Source of the DNA: Nocardioides sp. WS12
GTDB lineage: Bacteria > Actinomycetota > Actinomycetes > Propionibacteriales > Nocardioidaceae
Assembly (NCBI RefSeq): GCF_014108865.1
Contig: NZ_CP053928.1
Span: forward strand, 1,116,001 to 1,180,000
Direction: 5' to 3'
DNA length: 64,000 bases
In this document: positions 38,134 through 45,988 of the stretch, one piece after another
How positions within the stretch are numbered: the first letter of the stretch is position 1
How the letters are laid out: the number at the start of each line of letters is the position of its first letter
The notes under the pieces: model-generated
What the model was told of the DNA's origin: nothing
What the model saw: only the letters and a program-made list of their open reading frames with translations
The model's database searches: none
Program-made: the position numbers and the translations under genes

Positions 38134-39183
38134 ATGAGTCGCGAACTGGTCCACCCGCCCAAGGCCGTTCCGGGGGACCGGATCGCGGTGCTGTCGCCGT
38201 CGTTCGCGGCTGCCGGTGCCTTTCCGGAGATCCACGAGCAGGCGATGGTGCGGCTGCGTGAGGTGACCGGTCTCGAGCCCGTCGAATTCCCCACGACCCG
38301 ACAGGTCGGAGCCAGTCCCGAGGCGCGGGCGGCCGACATCAACGCGGCCTTCGCGGACCCGACGATCCGGGCCATCCATGCGGTGGTGGGCGGGTTCGAC
38401 CAGATCACCGTGATCCCCCACCTCGATGCCGAGTTGGCTCGCGCCGACCCGAAACCCTTCGTCGGCTACAGCGACAACACCCACCTCCACCAGTGGTTGT
38501 GGGCCGCCGGCATCGCCAGCTTCTACGGCGGATCCACCCAGGTTCACCTCGGCCCCGGGCCAGCCGTCGACGACATCCATGCCGCCGCGCTGCGTGCGGC
38601 GTTGCTGACCGGCGAACGGATCGAGCTCACGCCCGCGGACTGGTCGCAGGACATCGGGTTGGGGTGGGACAACTCCCTCGCGCTCAGTGAGTACGGCGCC
38701 CGGGAACCGAGCGAGCCGTGGGAGTGGTTCGGCCCGCAGCGGGCCGTGACCGGCCGCACCTGGGGCGGTTGCTTCGAGGTGCTCCCGCAACTGTTCATTG
38801 CGGGGCGGTTCGAGGCCGGGGTGGACGAACTGGCCGGCGGCGTCCTCCTCCTGGAGGCGTCCGAGGAACTCCTGCCGGCTCGTGAGGTGGGCTGGATCGT
38901 GCGGGCGCTGGGGGAGCGGGGCGTGTTGGCCGCGGTCGACGCCGTGCTGGTCGCCCGCCCGCCGGTCTCGGACTTCGTCGTCCAGCCCTCGCCGGAGGAG
39001 CGCATCGAGCTCCGGGCCGCGCAACGCGACGCCGTCGTCGCCGAGGTGGCGCGCTACAACCCGGACGCCGTGGTGTGCGTCGGCATTCCGTTCGGACACA
39101 CTCGGCCGCAGTGGATCGTCCCGCATGGCGGCGAGATGACCGTCGACGGAGCCCAGCAGCAGGTCTGGGCCGACTACGCCTGA
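38134..39183 (+). CDS. LD-carboxypeptidase / MccF-like S66 peptidase
   Basis: A 349-residue serine peptidase of family S66, which cleaves L,D bonds in peptidoglycan peptides or inactivates peptide-nucleotide antibiotics such as microcin C. N-terminal PGDRIAVLSPSFAAAG, nucleophile in FVGYSDNTHLHQWL, and WGGCFEVL with ASEELL further on. The ATG at 38134 is used rather than a TTG at 38122. No biosynthetic partner lies nearby, so housekeeping cell-wall recycling or general immunity are both possible. Confidence 0.85.
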   Translation: MSRELVHPPKAVPGDRIAVLSPSFAAAGAFPEIHEQAMVRLREVTGLEPVEFPTTRQVGASPEARAADINAAFADPTIRAIHAVVGGFDQITVIPHLDAELARADPKPFVGYSDNTHLHQWLWAAGIASFYGGSTQVHLGPGPAVDDIHAAALRAALLTGERIELTPADWSQDIGLGWDNSLALSEYGAREPSEPWEWFGPQRAVTGRTWGGCFEVLPQLFIAGRFEAGVDELAGGVLLLEASEELLPAREVGWIVRALGERGVLAAVDAVLVARPPVSDFVVQPSPEERIELRAAQRDAVVAEVARYNPDAVVCVGIPFGHTRPQWIVPHGGEMTVDGAQQQVWADYA

Positions 39184-39199
39184 GCCCCGGCAGGGAAGG

Positions 39200-40249
39200 T
39201 CAGGAGCGGAAGGCCACGACGTGGCCGACCACGCCGACCCGGACCCGGTCGCCGGGGAGCGGCACGGAGTCGGCCGGCGTACGCGCCGCGACGTGCTCGC
39301 CGGACTCCAGCCGGACCCGGATGGTCGCGTCGTGGCCGAAGAAGCTCACGTCGAGCACTTCGCCCGGTGCACCCTCGCCGTCCGCGGGACGGATCTGGAG
39401 TTGCTCGGAGCGGACCGCGAACTGGGCGGGACCGCCGGAGCCGACCGGCGACTGCGTCGACACCGTGCCGAGCGCGCACTGGCCGGAGCCGGTTGCGTCG
39501 ACCTGGCCGGGCAGCAGCGACGCGTGGCCGATGAAGGACGCGACGCGGGGATCGGCGGGCTCGAGGTAGACCGTCGTGGGCGGCGCGACCTGGAGGAACT
39601 GGCCGTCCACCATCACCGCCACCTGATCGGCCAGCGACAGCGCCTCGCCCTGGTCGTGGGTGACCAGCACGGCAGCGGCATCCGCAGCCCGCAGGGCGCG
39701 TACGACGGCCCGGCCGGTCTCCTCGCGCAACGAGGCGTCGAGGGAGGAGAACGGTTCGTCGAGCAGGACCAGCTTCGGACGCGGCGCCAACGCGCGGGCG
39801 AGCGCGACCCGCTGCTGTTGTCCGCCCGAGAGCTCGTGCGGGAACCGACCGGCGAGCTCGGGGGCGAGCTCGACGAGCTCGAGCGCCTCGGACACGCGGC
39901 CGTGAGCGTCGCGGCGCTCGGCGCGCGGCAGGCCGAAGGCGACATTGCGCGCGACGGTGAGGTGCGGGAACAGCGCGCCCTCCTGGGGCACGTAGCCGAG
40001 ACCGCGCTGGCGGGCGGGCACGATCCGGCGACCGCCGACCACCTCGGTGCCGGCGACGGTGATGCTGCCGCCGGAGGGCCGGACGAAGCCCGCGACCGCG
40101 CGCAACAGGGTCGTCTTGCCGCAACCCGACGACCCGAGGATCGAGGTCACGCCACCGGGGACGACGAGGTCGAGGCCGTGCAGGACCGGCGCGCCGCCGT
40201 ACCCGGCCTCGAGACCGCGGATCTCCAAGGCGGCGGTCGTGGTGGTCAC
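39200..40249 (-). CDS. ferric-iron type ABC transporter ATP-binding protein
   Basis: A 349-residue ATPase of the FbpC/spermidine class. Walker A GSSGCGKTTLLR, Q-loop YVPQEGALFPHLTV, signature LSGGQQQRVALARAL, Walker B LLDEPFSSLD, switch VTHDQGEALS, and a C-terminal TOBE-like domain (~240-349). GTG start overlapping the permease stop. Last gene of the 45.4-39.2 kb operon. Its 3' end is convergent with the LD-carboxypeptidase gene. Confidence 0.92.
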   Translation of the reverse strand: MTTTTAALEIRGLEAGYGGAPVLHGLDLVVPGGVTSILGSSGCGKTTLLRAVAGFVRPSGGSITVAGTEVVGGRRIVPARQRGLGYVPQEGALFPHLTVARNVAFGLPRAERRDAHGRVSEALELVELAPELAGRFPHELSGGQQQRVALARALAPRPKLVLLDEPFSSLDASLREETGRAVVRALRAADAAAVLVTHDQGEALSLADQVAVMVDGQFLQVAPPTTVYLEPADPRVASFIGHASLLPGQVDATGSGQCALGTVSTQSPVGSGGPAQFAVRSEQLQIRPADGEGAPGEVLDVSFFGHDATIRVRLESGEHVAARTPADSVPLPGDRVRVGVVGHVVAFRS

Positions 40250-41796
40250 GAACGACTCCTCATGCTCAGCCGGGCCAACAGCCAGGTGGACGGAACGGAG
40301 AGCAGGATCAACGCCAGCGCGTAGGGCGCCGCGGCACCGTAGGCGATCGAGGAGGCATCGGACCAGAACTCGGTGGCGAGCGTATCGGTGCCGATCGGCG
40401 CGAGCAGCAGGGTGGCGGTGAGTTCGGTCGAGACCGCGAGTGCGACGAGGGCGGCTGCCGCCGCCAGACCGGGTACGACGAGGGGCAGCGTGACGCGGCG
40501 AGCGACCTCCGGACCGGTGCAGCCCAGGCTGCGCCCGACCTCCTCGATGCCCGGCGGTACGAGTTCGAAGGTGGCCCGGACGCTGACCACAGCACGCGGC
40601 AGGAAGAGGATCAGGTAGCCGATCAGCAGCAGCCCGAGGGTCTGGTAGAACGACGGCACCACGCGGATCGCGACGGTGACCAGCGCCAGCGCGATGACGA
40701 TGCCGGGCATCGCGCTCGCGGTGTAGACGCTGCGCTCGATGGTGGTCGTCAGCAGGCTGCGATGCCGCACGGCGAGCCACACGACGGGGATGGCGGCGGC
40801 CGTCGCCAGCGCACCGCCCAGGACGGCGAGCATCAGCGTTGACCAGAGGGCGCCGCCCAGTTCGCCCATGTCGACACCCGCTGACGTGCCGCGTGCCAGC
40901 CAGCGGGCGAGGCTGCCGAGGGGGACGCCAAGGGCCCACGCGGCCAACAGGGCAAGGGATCCGACGACCCACGGCTTGTGGCGGCCCAGGCGGATCGGCG
41001 CGAACTGGCGGTTGGTTCCGGATCCGACGCGCGCCCGCGGACCACGCCCGCGCAGGAGCAGTTCGATGCCGAGCAGCAACAGGCAGAAGACCACGAGCAC
41101 CAGGGCGAGCAGGGTGGCTTCCGGTCCGTTGAAAACCGTGGCGTACTGCTGGAGGATCGCCGTCGTCAGGGTCGGGTAGTTGAGCAGTTGGAGGGCGCCG
41201 TACTCGGCCAGCAGGTGCAGGCCCACCAGGAGCGCGCCACCCAGCACGCCCGGGCTGATCGCCGGCAGGGTGACCCGGAAGAAGACCTGCCACGGTCCCT
41301 TGCCGAGCGACGTGGCGACTTCCTCGACGGCGGGGTCGAGGCGGCGCAGCGCAGCGACGGTGGGCAGGTAGACGAGCGGGAAGTAGGACAGCGTCACGAC
41401 CATCACGGCGCCGGGGAAGGACTGCACGTCGTGGGTCAGCGAGACCCAGCCGTAGCCGTTGACGAACGCCGGGACGGCGAGGGGCGCGCACAGCAGGCCG
41501 TGCCACCACACGCGTGCGGGGACGTCGGTGCGCTCGACCACCCACGCCCCGGCCACGCCGACGACGACGCTGGTGAAGACACCGGCCACCAGGAGGCGGG
41601 TGGTGTTCCACAGCAGCTCGCCGATCCGGGGCCGCCACAGGAAGTTCGCGGCCTCGTCGCGGCCGAGCTCGGCGGTGGTCCACAGGACGTACCCGAGCGG
41701 CACCAGGGTCAGCGCCGCGATGAGCAGACCGACGACCAGGAGCGGCAAGGCAGGCGCAGCGACCCCCCGCGGCCTTCCGGCCGCGGGGGGTCGCAC
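40246..41796 (-). CDS. ferric-iron type ABC transporter permease (double-length)
   Basis: A 516-residue permease with two fused six-TM halves, as in FbpB. There are two coupling loops: EEVATSLGKGPWQVFFRVTLP (~167-187) and EEVGRSLGCTGPEVARRVTLP (~425-445). The ORF begins at a GTG (41796), but bases just after it form a 16-bp hairpin, so the true start may lie slightly downstream. The gene overlaps the ATPase gene by 4 bp. Confidence 0.9.
   Translation of the reverse strand: MRPPAAGRPRGVAAPALPLLVVGLLIAALTLVPLGYVLWTTAELGRDEAANFLWRPRIGELLWNTTRLLVAGVFTSVVVGVAGAWVVERTDVPARVWWHGLLCAPLAVPAFVNGYGWVSLTHDVQSFPGAVMVVTLSYFPLVYLPTVAALRRLDPAVEEVATSLGKGPWQVFFRVTLPAISPGVLGGALLVGLHLLAEYGALQLLNYPTLTTAILQQYATVFNGPEATLLALVLVVFCLLLLGIELLLRGRGPRARVGSGTNRQFAPIRLGRHKPWVVGSLALLAAWALGVPLGSLARWLARGTSAGVDMGELGGALWSTLMLAVLGGALATAAAIPVVWLAVRHRSLLTTTIERSVYTASAMPGIVIALALVTVAIRVVPSFYQTLGLLLIGYLILFLPRAVVSVRATFELVPPGIEEVGRSLGCTGPEVARRVTLPLVVPGLAAAAALVALAVSTELTATLLLAPIGTDTLATEFWSDASSIAYGAAAPYALALILLSVPSTWLLARLSMRSRS
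41759..41794 (-). terminator. intercistronic hairpin between binding protein and permease
   Basis: GCGACCCCCCGCGGCC and GGCCGCGGGGGGTCGC are perfect 16-nt arms around TTCC. There is no T tract, so it is more likely an mRNA-stabilising or attenuating stem that lets the binding protein be made in excess. Confidence 0.65.
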
Positions 41797-41813
41797 CGCT
41801 TGTCTCGACGAAC

Positions 41814-42830
41814 TCAGAAGAAACCGACCTCGGTCATCAGGGCGAACGTGGCCTTGGCGTCGAGGTCGGAAACGTTGACTTCCGGCGGCTGCAGTTCGCT
41901 GAACGGTTTGGCCACGCCCTCGAGCTGGACGGCCGGGTTGAGCGGGTACTCCAGTGCGTAGCTGTCGGCGAGGATCTGCTGGCCGTTCTTGTTCACAAGG
42001 AACTCGATGAACTGCTCGGCCTCGTCCTTCATGTCGCTGGACTTGAGGATGCCGGCGCCGGAGACGCTCACGAACGCGCCGGGGTCCTGCTTCGTGAAGT
42101 AGTACTGCTCGCTGTTGTCGGAGACGTCGCCGTTCTCCTTGTGGTCGCGCTCCCAGTAGTAGTGGTAGACGATGCCGACCTCGATCTCACCGGAGTCGAC
42201 GGCCTCCAGCACGAGGTTGTTGCCGTCGTAGACCTTGCCGTTCTCCTTGATGCCCTCGAGCCACGCCTTGGTGGCGTCGGCACCCTCGAGTTCGAGGACG
42301 GCCGCGACGATCGCCTGGAAGTCCGCGCCGGTCGGGGAGAAGGACAGCCGGCCCTTCCACTCGGGCTTCGCGAGATCGAGGATCGACGCGGGAAGGTCCG
42401 ACACCTGGACCTTGTCGGTGTTGTAGACGAGCACCGTCGAGCGCGCCACGAAGCCGGTCCACAGGCCACTGCGGGGGCGGTACTGCGCCGGGATCGGCTC
42501 CACCAGGTCGGCGGGCAGCTTCTCGAACAGACCGGCCGCCTCGACCTGCGACATGGCGGGGGAGTTCTCGGTGAGGAACACGTCGGCCGGCGACGCGTCG
42601 CCCTCCTGCACGAGCTGGTTGGACAGCTCGAGGTCCTTGCCGTTGCGGAGCTCGACCTCGATGCCGGTCTCTTCCGTGAACGCCGGGGCCAGCTCCTTGA
42701 GCAGCGGCTCGTGCTGGGCGTTGTAGATGACCAGCTTCGGCTCGTCGTCACCGCTGCACGCAGCGAGCATGGGAGCGACGAGGGTCACGGCGGCGAGGCC
42801 GAGGCCGGCGCGCAGCAGGCGGTTCTTCAT
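41814..42830 (-). CDS. ferric-iron type ABC transporter substrate-binding lipoprotein
   Basis: A 338-residue lipoprotein with a lipobox LAAC near residue 25. Domain pattern of the FbpA/Fbp-like family: LVIYNAQHEPLLKELAPAF, DVFLTENSPAMSQVEAAGLF, FSPTGADFQAIVAAVL. Adjacent tyrosines in GIVYHYYWERD, and again in SEQYYFTK, fit the paired-tyrosine Fe(III) ligands of this family. The ATG overlaps the stop of the fusion gene (ATGA) and has AGGAA upstream. Iron as substrate is inferred from family and promoter. Confidence 0.9.
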   Translation of the reverse strand: MKNRLLRAGLGLAAVTLVAPMLAACSGDDEPKLVIYNAQHEPLLKELAPAFTEETGIEVELRNGKDLELSNQLVQEGDASPADVFLTENSPAMSQVEAAGLFEKLPADLVEPIPAQYRPRSGLWTGFVARSTVLVYNTDKVQVSDLPASILDLAKPEWKGRLSFSPTGADFQAIVAAVLELEGADATKAWLEGIKENGKVYDGNNLVLEAVDSGEIEVGIVYHYYWERDHKENGDVSDNSEQYYFTKQDPGAFVSVSGAGILKSSDMKDEAEQFIEFLVNKNGQQILADSYALEYPLNPAVQLEGVAKPFSELQPPEVNVSDLDAKATFALMTEVGFF

Positions 42831-45379
42831 CGGGATTCCTGTCGTTCGGTTCCATGGGGAGCGTAGTGAGAGCGGTGAGCGGCCAGCGCGGTGGCCCGGT
42901 TCACCAGGTGCCAGGTGAGGACGCCTGCGGCGAGCGAGACCAGCAGCCCGGCCAGCGGCCAGCGGTCCTCGAGGTGCGGGTAGATCTGCCAGTGCGTGAG
43001 GTAGACGTAGAGCGAGGCGCTCGCGATCGTTCCGGTCAGACCGACCAGGACCCGTGGCCACGGCACCGTCGGCACCCACACCAGCAGTGCCACGCCACCG
43101 GCGATCATCAGGTCACGGGCGACGTCGCCGGTGAAGTCCCACGTGCCCGCCAGCAGCAGGGTGGTGACGGCGAGTCGCTGTGGCACGTTCCGCGCGACCG
43201 ACGCGGCCCACCCGCCGAGGAAGAGCCATGCGACGAACGTCGAGGAGTGGATCAGGTCGCCGTCGTACGACGTCGAGGTGGCCCAGAAGCGCGGCACGAG
43301 TGCCAGGGCAGTGAGACCGGTGGCGAGCGCGAAGCGGTGCCGGCGTTCGAGCGCCATGATCCGCGGGATCGCCGTCAACAGGCCGGCCCCGACCGCGAAC
43401 AACACGATCACTTCGATGAACCAGTAGTGCCACGCGGGCTCGGACCAATTCCGGCCGCCGAGGACGTCATTGAGCAGGAAGACGCTGCGCCACAGGTAGT
43501 CGCCGGTCACCAGGGAGACAGCGCCGATCCAGAGGATGGCGGGTACGACGACCCGGCTCGTCGCGCGGAAGACCCGGCGCACCCGGTCGCGGGAACTCTC
43601 GTCGGTGAGGTGGAAGCGGGCGAAGTTGGCGCCGGCGACGGCGAGCAGCACGTGGGCGCCGCCGTAGAGCAGCCACAGGTTCGTGTGCGTGCCGACGATG
43701 AACACGATGGCGGCGGTGCGCAGGGCGATCGTCGTGTCGATGCGCGCCCAGCCACGGCGACGCGGGTGGTCGGCGTTGCCCAGCAGGGTGGCGAGGTCCT
43801 CGATGGAGCGCCGCGGCCAGTCGGCGGGCAACCGGCCGATCCGTCGCTCGAGGCGGAGCGAGAGTTCGACGTAGGACAGGGAGTCGCCGCCGAGACCGAC
43901 GAACGAGTCGTCCGGGCCGACCGGGCCGCACCCGAGGATCCGCTCGTAGAGGCGGGCGATCGAGGTGGCCGCCGTTCCCTGCTCGACGACTTCGGGCACC
44001 TCGAGGCGGGCGACGGCCTGCTGGTTGATCTTGCCGTTCGGCAGGCGGGGGAGGTCGTCGACCGGCACGACGCGGATCGCGTGGCCGGGCAACCGGGTGT
44101 CGGCGGCCGTCGCGGCGCGCACCTCGTCGAGGGTGAGGGCTTCGGACGGGCCGGGCACCGCCACCACCAGTCCGGAGCCGTCGGCCGCCTCTGCGCACGC
44201 GACGTCGTGGCCGCCGAGGCAGAGCAGGGTCTGCACCCGGTCCAGGTCGATGCGTTCGCCGAAGACCTTGGCGAACCGCGACCGTCGGCCGACGATCTCG
44301 ACGAGTCCGTCGGTGATCCGGGCGAGGTCGCCCGTCCGCAGGTCCCCGCTGCGCTGACGGAGACTCAGGTCCGCCGGGGAATCGGCGTAGCCCATCATCA
44401 CGTTCGGGCCGGAGTAGACGAGTTCGCCGACCCCGGGCTCGGCGCCGTCCACCGGATCGATCCGGAAGGTGCCACCCGGGATTGCTACGCCGACGGCCGA
44501 CGGGTGGGTCAGGGTCAGGGCCGGCGGCAGGTACGCCATCCGTGCTGTTGCCTCGGTCTGGCCGTACATGACGAACAGGTCCCAGCCCTCGAGGCGGCCC
44601 TGCTCGGCCAGCGCCGTGACGCGCTCGGGCGCCATCCGGCCGCCGGCCTGGGTGACCTGGCGCAGCGCCGGCAGTTCGGGCCAGCCGGCGGCGCCGAGCA
44701 GGTCGAAGGTGTACGGAACACCGGCGAACGACGTCACGCCGCGCTCGCGCGCATCCGCCCACAGGCTGGGGTCGGTGACGGAACGGTCGTCCAGCATCAG
44801 GGAGGCGCCGACAGCGAGGTGGCTGTGCAGCACCGACAGGCCGTAGCAGTAGTCGAGCGGCAGGGTCGTGACGGCGACGTCGTCGCTGCGCAGACCGAGG
44901 TACGACGCGATGGCGCTCGCGTTGGCGTCGAGGTTGGCCTGCGACAGGCGCACCAGTTTGGGCGACCCGGTCGAACCCGACGTGCTGAGCAGCAGCCGCA
45001 GGTCGGGGTGGAGTGCGGGCGCGGGGGCACCTGTCGGACGCCACGCGCGGTCGTCGTACTCGATGGAGGAGGTGTAGGCCCGGGCCAGGCCGTCGTTGTG
45101 GGTCAGGAGGGTGGCGTGCCCGCCGGTGAGGGAGGCCAGCCAGGCCACGACGAAGTCGACCGTGGGGGCCGGGCTCAGCCGGACGAGCTGGCGGGTCGTG
45201 CCGACGAGCGCGTCCAGTTCGGCCCGGGCCGTCGCGACACGACGGTCCAGCGCGGCGTAGCTGATGCTCCCGTCCGGAGTGTGCAGGGCGGGGCGGTGGC
45301 CATGGCGCGCGAGGTCGACAGCGAACCCGGTCGCGAGGACCGTCTGCTGCACCTGTGCGCTGGCTGTGCCTTCCCCCAC
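42827..45379 (-). CDS. adenylation-carrier-acyltransferase-3 fusion protein
   Basis: An 850-residue protein with three parts. Residues ~20-470: ANL adenylation domain with A3 STSGSTGSPK, A5 MYGQTEAT, A7 RTGDLARI, A8-like GRRSRFAKVFGERI and A10 LPNGKINQQ. Residues ~475-545: carrier domain with the phosphopantetheine serine in GLGGDSL (Ser ~500). Residues ~546-835: membrane acyltransferase-3 domain, about ten TM segments, with the family R-X10-H pattern (Arg554, His565) and YLTHWQIYP. This suggests activation, loading and transfer of an acyl or aminoacyl group across the membrane by one protein, comparable in logic to DltA-DltC-DltB. Substrate and acceptor unknown. The GTG at 45379 is leaderless (-10 TACCCT, 7 nt); a TTG at 45397 lies inside the iron box. 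Confidence 0.85.
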   Translation of the reverse strand: MGEGTASAQVQQTVLATGFAVDLARHGHRPALHTPDGSISYAALDRRVATARAELDALVGTTRQLVRLSPAPTVDFVVAWLASLTGGHATLLTHNDGLARAYTSSIEYDDRAWRPTGAPAPALHPDLRLLLSTSGSTGSPKLVRLSQANLDANASAIASYLGLRSDDVAVTTLPLDYCYGLSVLHSHLAVGASLMLDDRSVTDPSLWADARERGVTSFAGVPYTFDLLGAAGWPELPALRQVTQAGGRMAPERVTALAEQGRLEGWDLFVMYGQTEATARMAYLPPALTLTHPSAVGVAIPGGTFRIDPVDGAEPGVGELVYSGPNVMMGYADSPADLSLRQRSGDLRTGDLARITDGLVEIVGRRSRFAKVFGERIDLDRVQTLLCLGGHDVACAEAADGSGLVVAVPGPSEALTLDEVRAATAADTRLPGHAIRVVPVDDLPRLPNGKINQQAVARLEVPEVVEQGTAATSIARLYERILGCGPVGPDDSFVGLGGDSLSYVELSLRLERRIGRLPADWPRRSIEDLATLLGNADHPRRRGWARIDTTIALRTAAIVFIVGTHTNLWLLYGGAHVLLAVAGANFARFHLTDESSRDRVRRVFRATSRVVVPAILWIGAVSLVTGDYLWRSVFLLNDVLGGRNWSEPAWHYWFIEVIVLFAVGAGLLTAIPRIMALERRHRFALATGLTALALVPRFWATSTSYDGDLIHSSTFVAWLFLGGWAASVARNVPQRLAVTTLLLAGTWDFTGDVARDLMIAGGVALLVWVPTVPWPRVLVGLTGTIASASLYVYLTHWQIYPHLEDRWPLAGLLVSLAAGVLTWHLVNRATALAAHRSHYAPHGTERQESR

Positions 45380-45385
45380 CCCTGA

Positions 45386-45391
45386 AGGGTA
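45386..45391 (-). promoter_or_regulatory. leaderless -10 of the fusion-protein/iron operon
   Basis: TACCCT on the minus strand ends 7 nt before the GTG at 45379. It is overlapped by the iron-box-like site. Confidence 0.55.
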
Positions 45392-45429
45392 AGGCAAGGT
45401 TGACCTCAGTTGGGTATGCCTGCCCTCAC
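45390..45429. promoter_or_regulatory. overlapping iron-box-like (IdeR/DtxR) sites
   Basis: TAAGGCAAGGTTGACCTCA (45390-45408) matches 14 of 19 positions of the IdeR pattern TWAGGTTAGSCTWACCTWA. A weaker site, TTGGGTATGCCTGCCCTCA (45410-45428), follows with 12-13 matches. The first covers the -10 of the operon, as expected for iron-dependent repression. Its far side lies at the 3' end of the nitroreductase-like gene. Confidence 0.6.
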
Positions 45430-45893
45430 ATGGGACGGAGCAGGAAGACCGGGATCACCCGGTCGGTCCACTCGGTGTACTTCGCGTAGTTGGGCCAGAT
45501 CGTGAGCATGTGGGCCCAGACCCGGTCCTTCTCCTCGCCGGTCACCTCTTGCCAGGTGCAGGTGTGTCGGCGTCGGCGGTACGCGACCTCGACCGTCTCG
45601 GCGGCGCGGAGGTTGTGCGTCCACACGGGAGGCTTGGGCGCACCGAAGTGGGATCCGGCGATGAGCCACCCGCCCTGCCACGGCACGCACAGCAGGGGAG
45701 TCGATCGCGGGATGCCCGACTTGCGACCGATGACGGTGAGCATCAGGTTCGGCAACCCGGCGATGTCCAGGAGGCTCAGGCGGCCGCGCGTCACTTGCTG
45801 GAGGTGGGAGTCGGTCCAGGTGACCTGGGGCAGGAGTTTCGGCATCCATGGCTGTGAGCCGATCTTCACGGCGACCGGAGTCAGAAGTCCCAT
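45426..45893 (-). CDS. F420-dependent nitroreductase-like protein (Ddn family)
   Basis: A 155-residue split-barrel protein. Recognisable family run: LMLTVIGRKSGIPRSTPLLCV, GGWLIAGSHFGAPKPPVWTHNL, and PNYAKYTEWTDRVIPVFLLRP. Relatives use reduced F420 to reduce quinones or nitro compounds. The ATG is leaderless: -10 TACGCT (minus strand, 45905 to 45900) ends 7 nt upstream, and a KstR-like operator sits just beyond it. The 3' end overlaps the iron-box region of the next operon. Confidence 0.85.
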   Translation of the reverse strand: MGLLTPVAVKIGSQPWMPKLLPQVTWTDSHLQQVTRGRLSLLDIAGLPNLMLTVIGRKSGIPRSTPLLCVPWQGGWLIAGSHFGAPKPPVWTHNLRAAETVEVAYRRRRHTCTWQEVTGEEKDRVWAHMLTIWPNYAKYTEWTDRVIPVFLLRPM

Positions 45894-45906
45894 GTTCCCA
45901 GCGTAG

Positions 45907-45920
45907 TGGAACGTGTTCCA
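45907..45920. promoter_or_regulatory. KstR-like operator of the nitroreductase-like gene
   Basis: TGGAACGTGTTCCA has perfect 6-nt arms around GT and fits TNNAACNNGTTNNA. It shares GAACGTGTTCCA with the site upstream of korA (29023-29036). It abuts the -10, between it and the -35. Confidence 0.6.
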
Positions 45921-45930
45921 TTGAAATGAC

Positions 45931-45959
45931 CAACGGGACGCCCTCCGGATGGAGGACGC
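45931..45959 (-). terminator. hairpin after the 45989-46738 gene
   Basis: On the minus strand GGGGCGTCCTCC and GGAGGGCGTCCC form a 12-bp stem (two G-U pairs) around ATCC, followed by GTTGGTCATTTC. Confidence 0.5.
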
Positions 45960-45988
45960 CCCGTCAGGGTGCTGTGTCGTGCGTGCAA

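Noticed and set aside
41801..41815. TGTCTCGACGAACTC near the binding-protein stop, similar to the dispersed repeat
   Set aside because: Only the first half matches and it encodes the last residues region of the gap; too short to call a copy.
42854..45385. 843-codon plus-strand open frame opposite the adenylation fusion gene
   Set aside because: It is antisense to a gene with clear domains. Its composition (Arg/Gly/Asp/His-rich, no domain motifs) is what the opposite strand of high-GC coding sequence gives.
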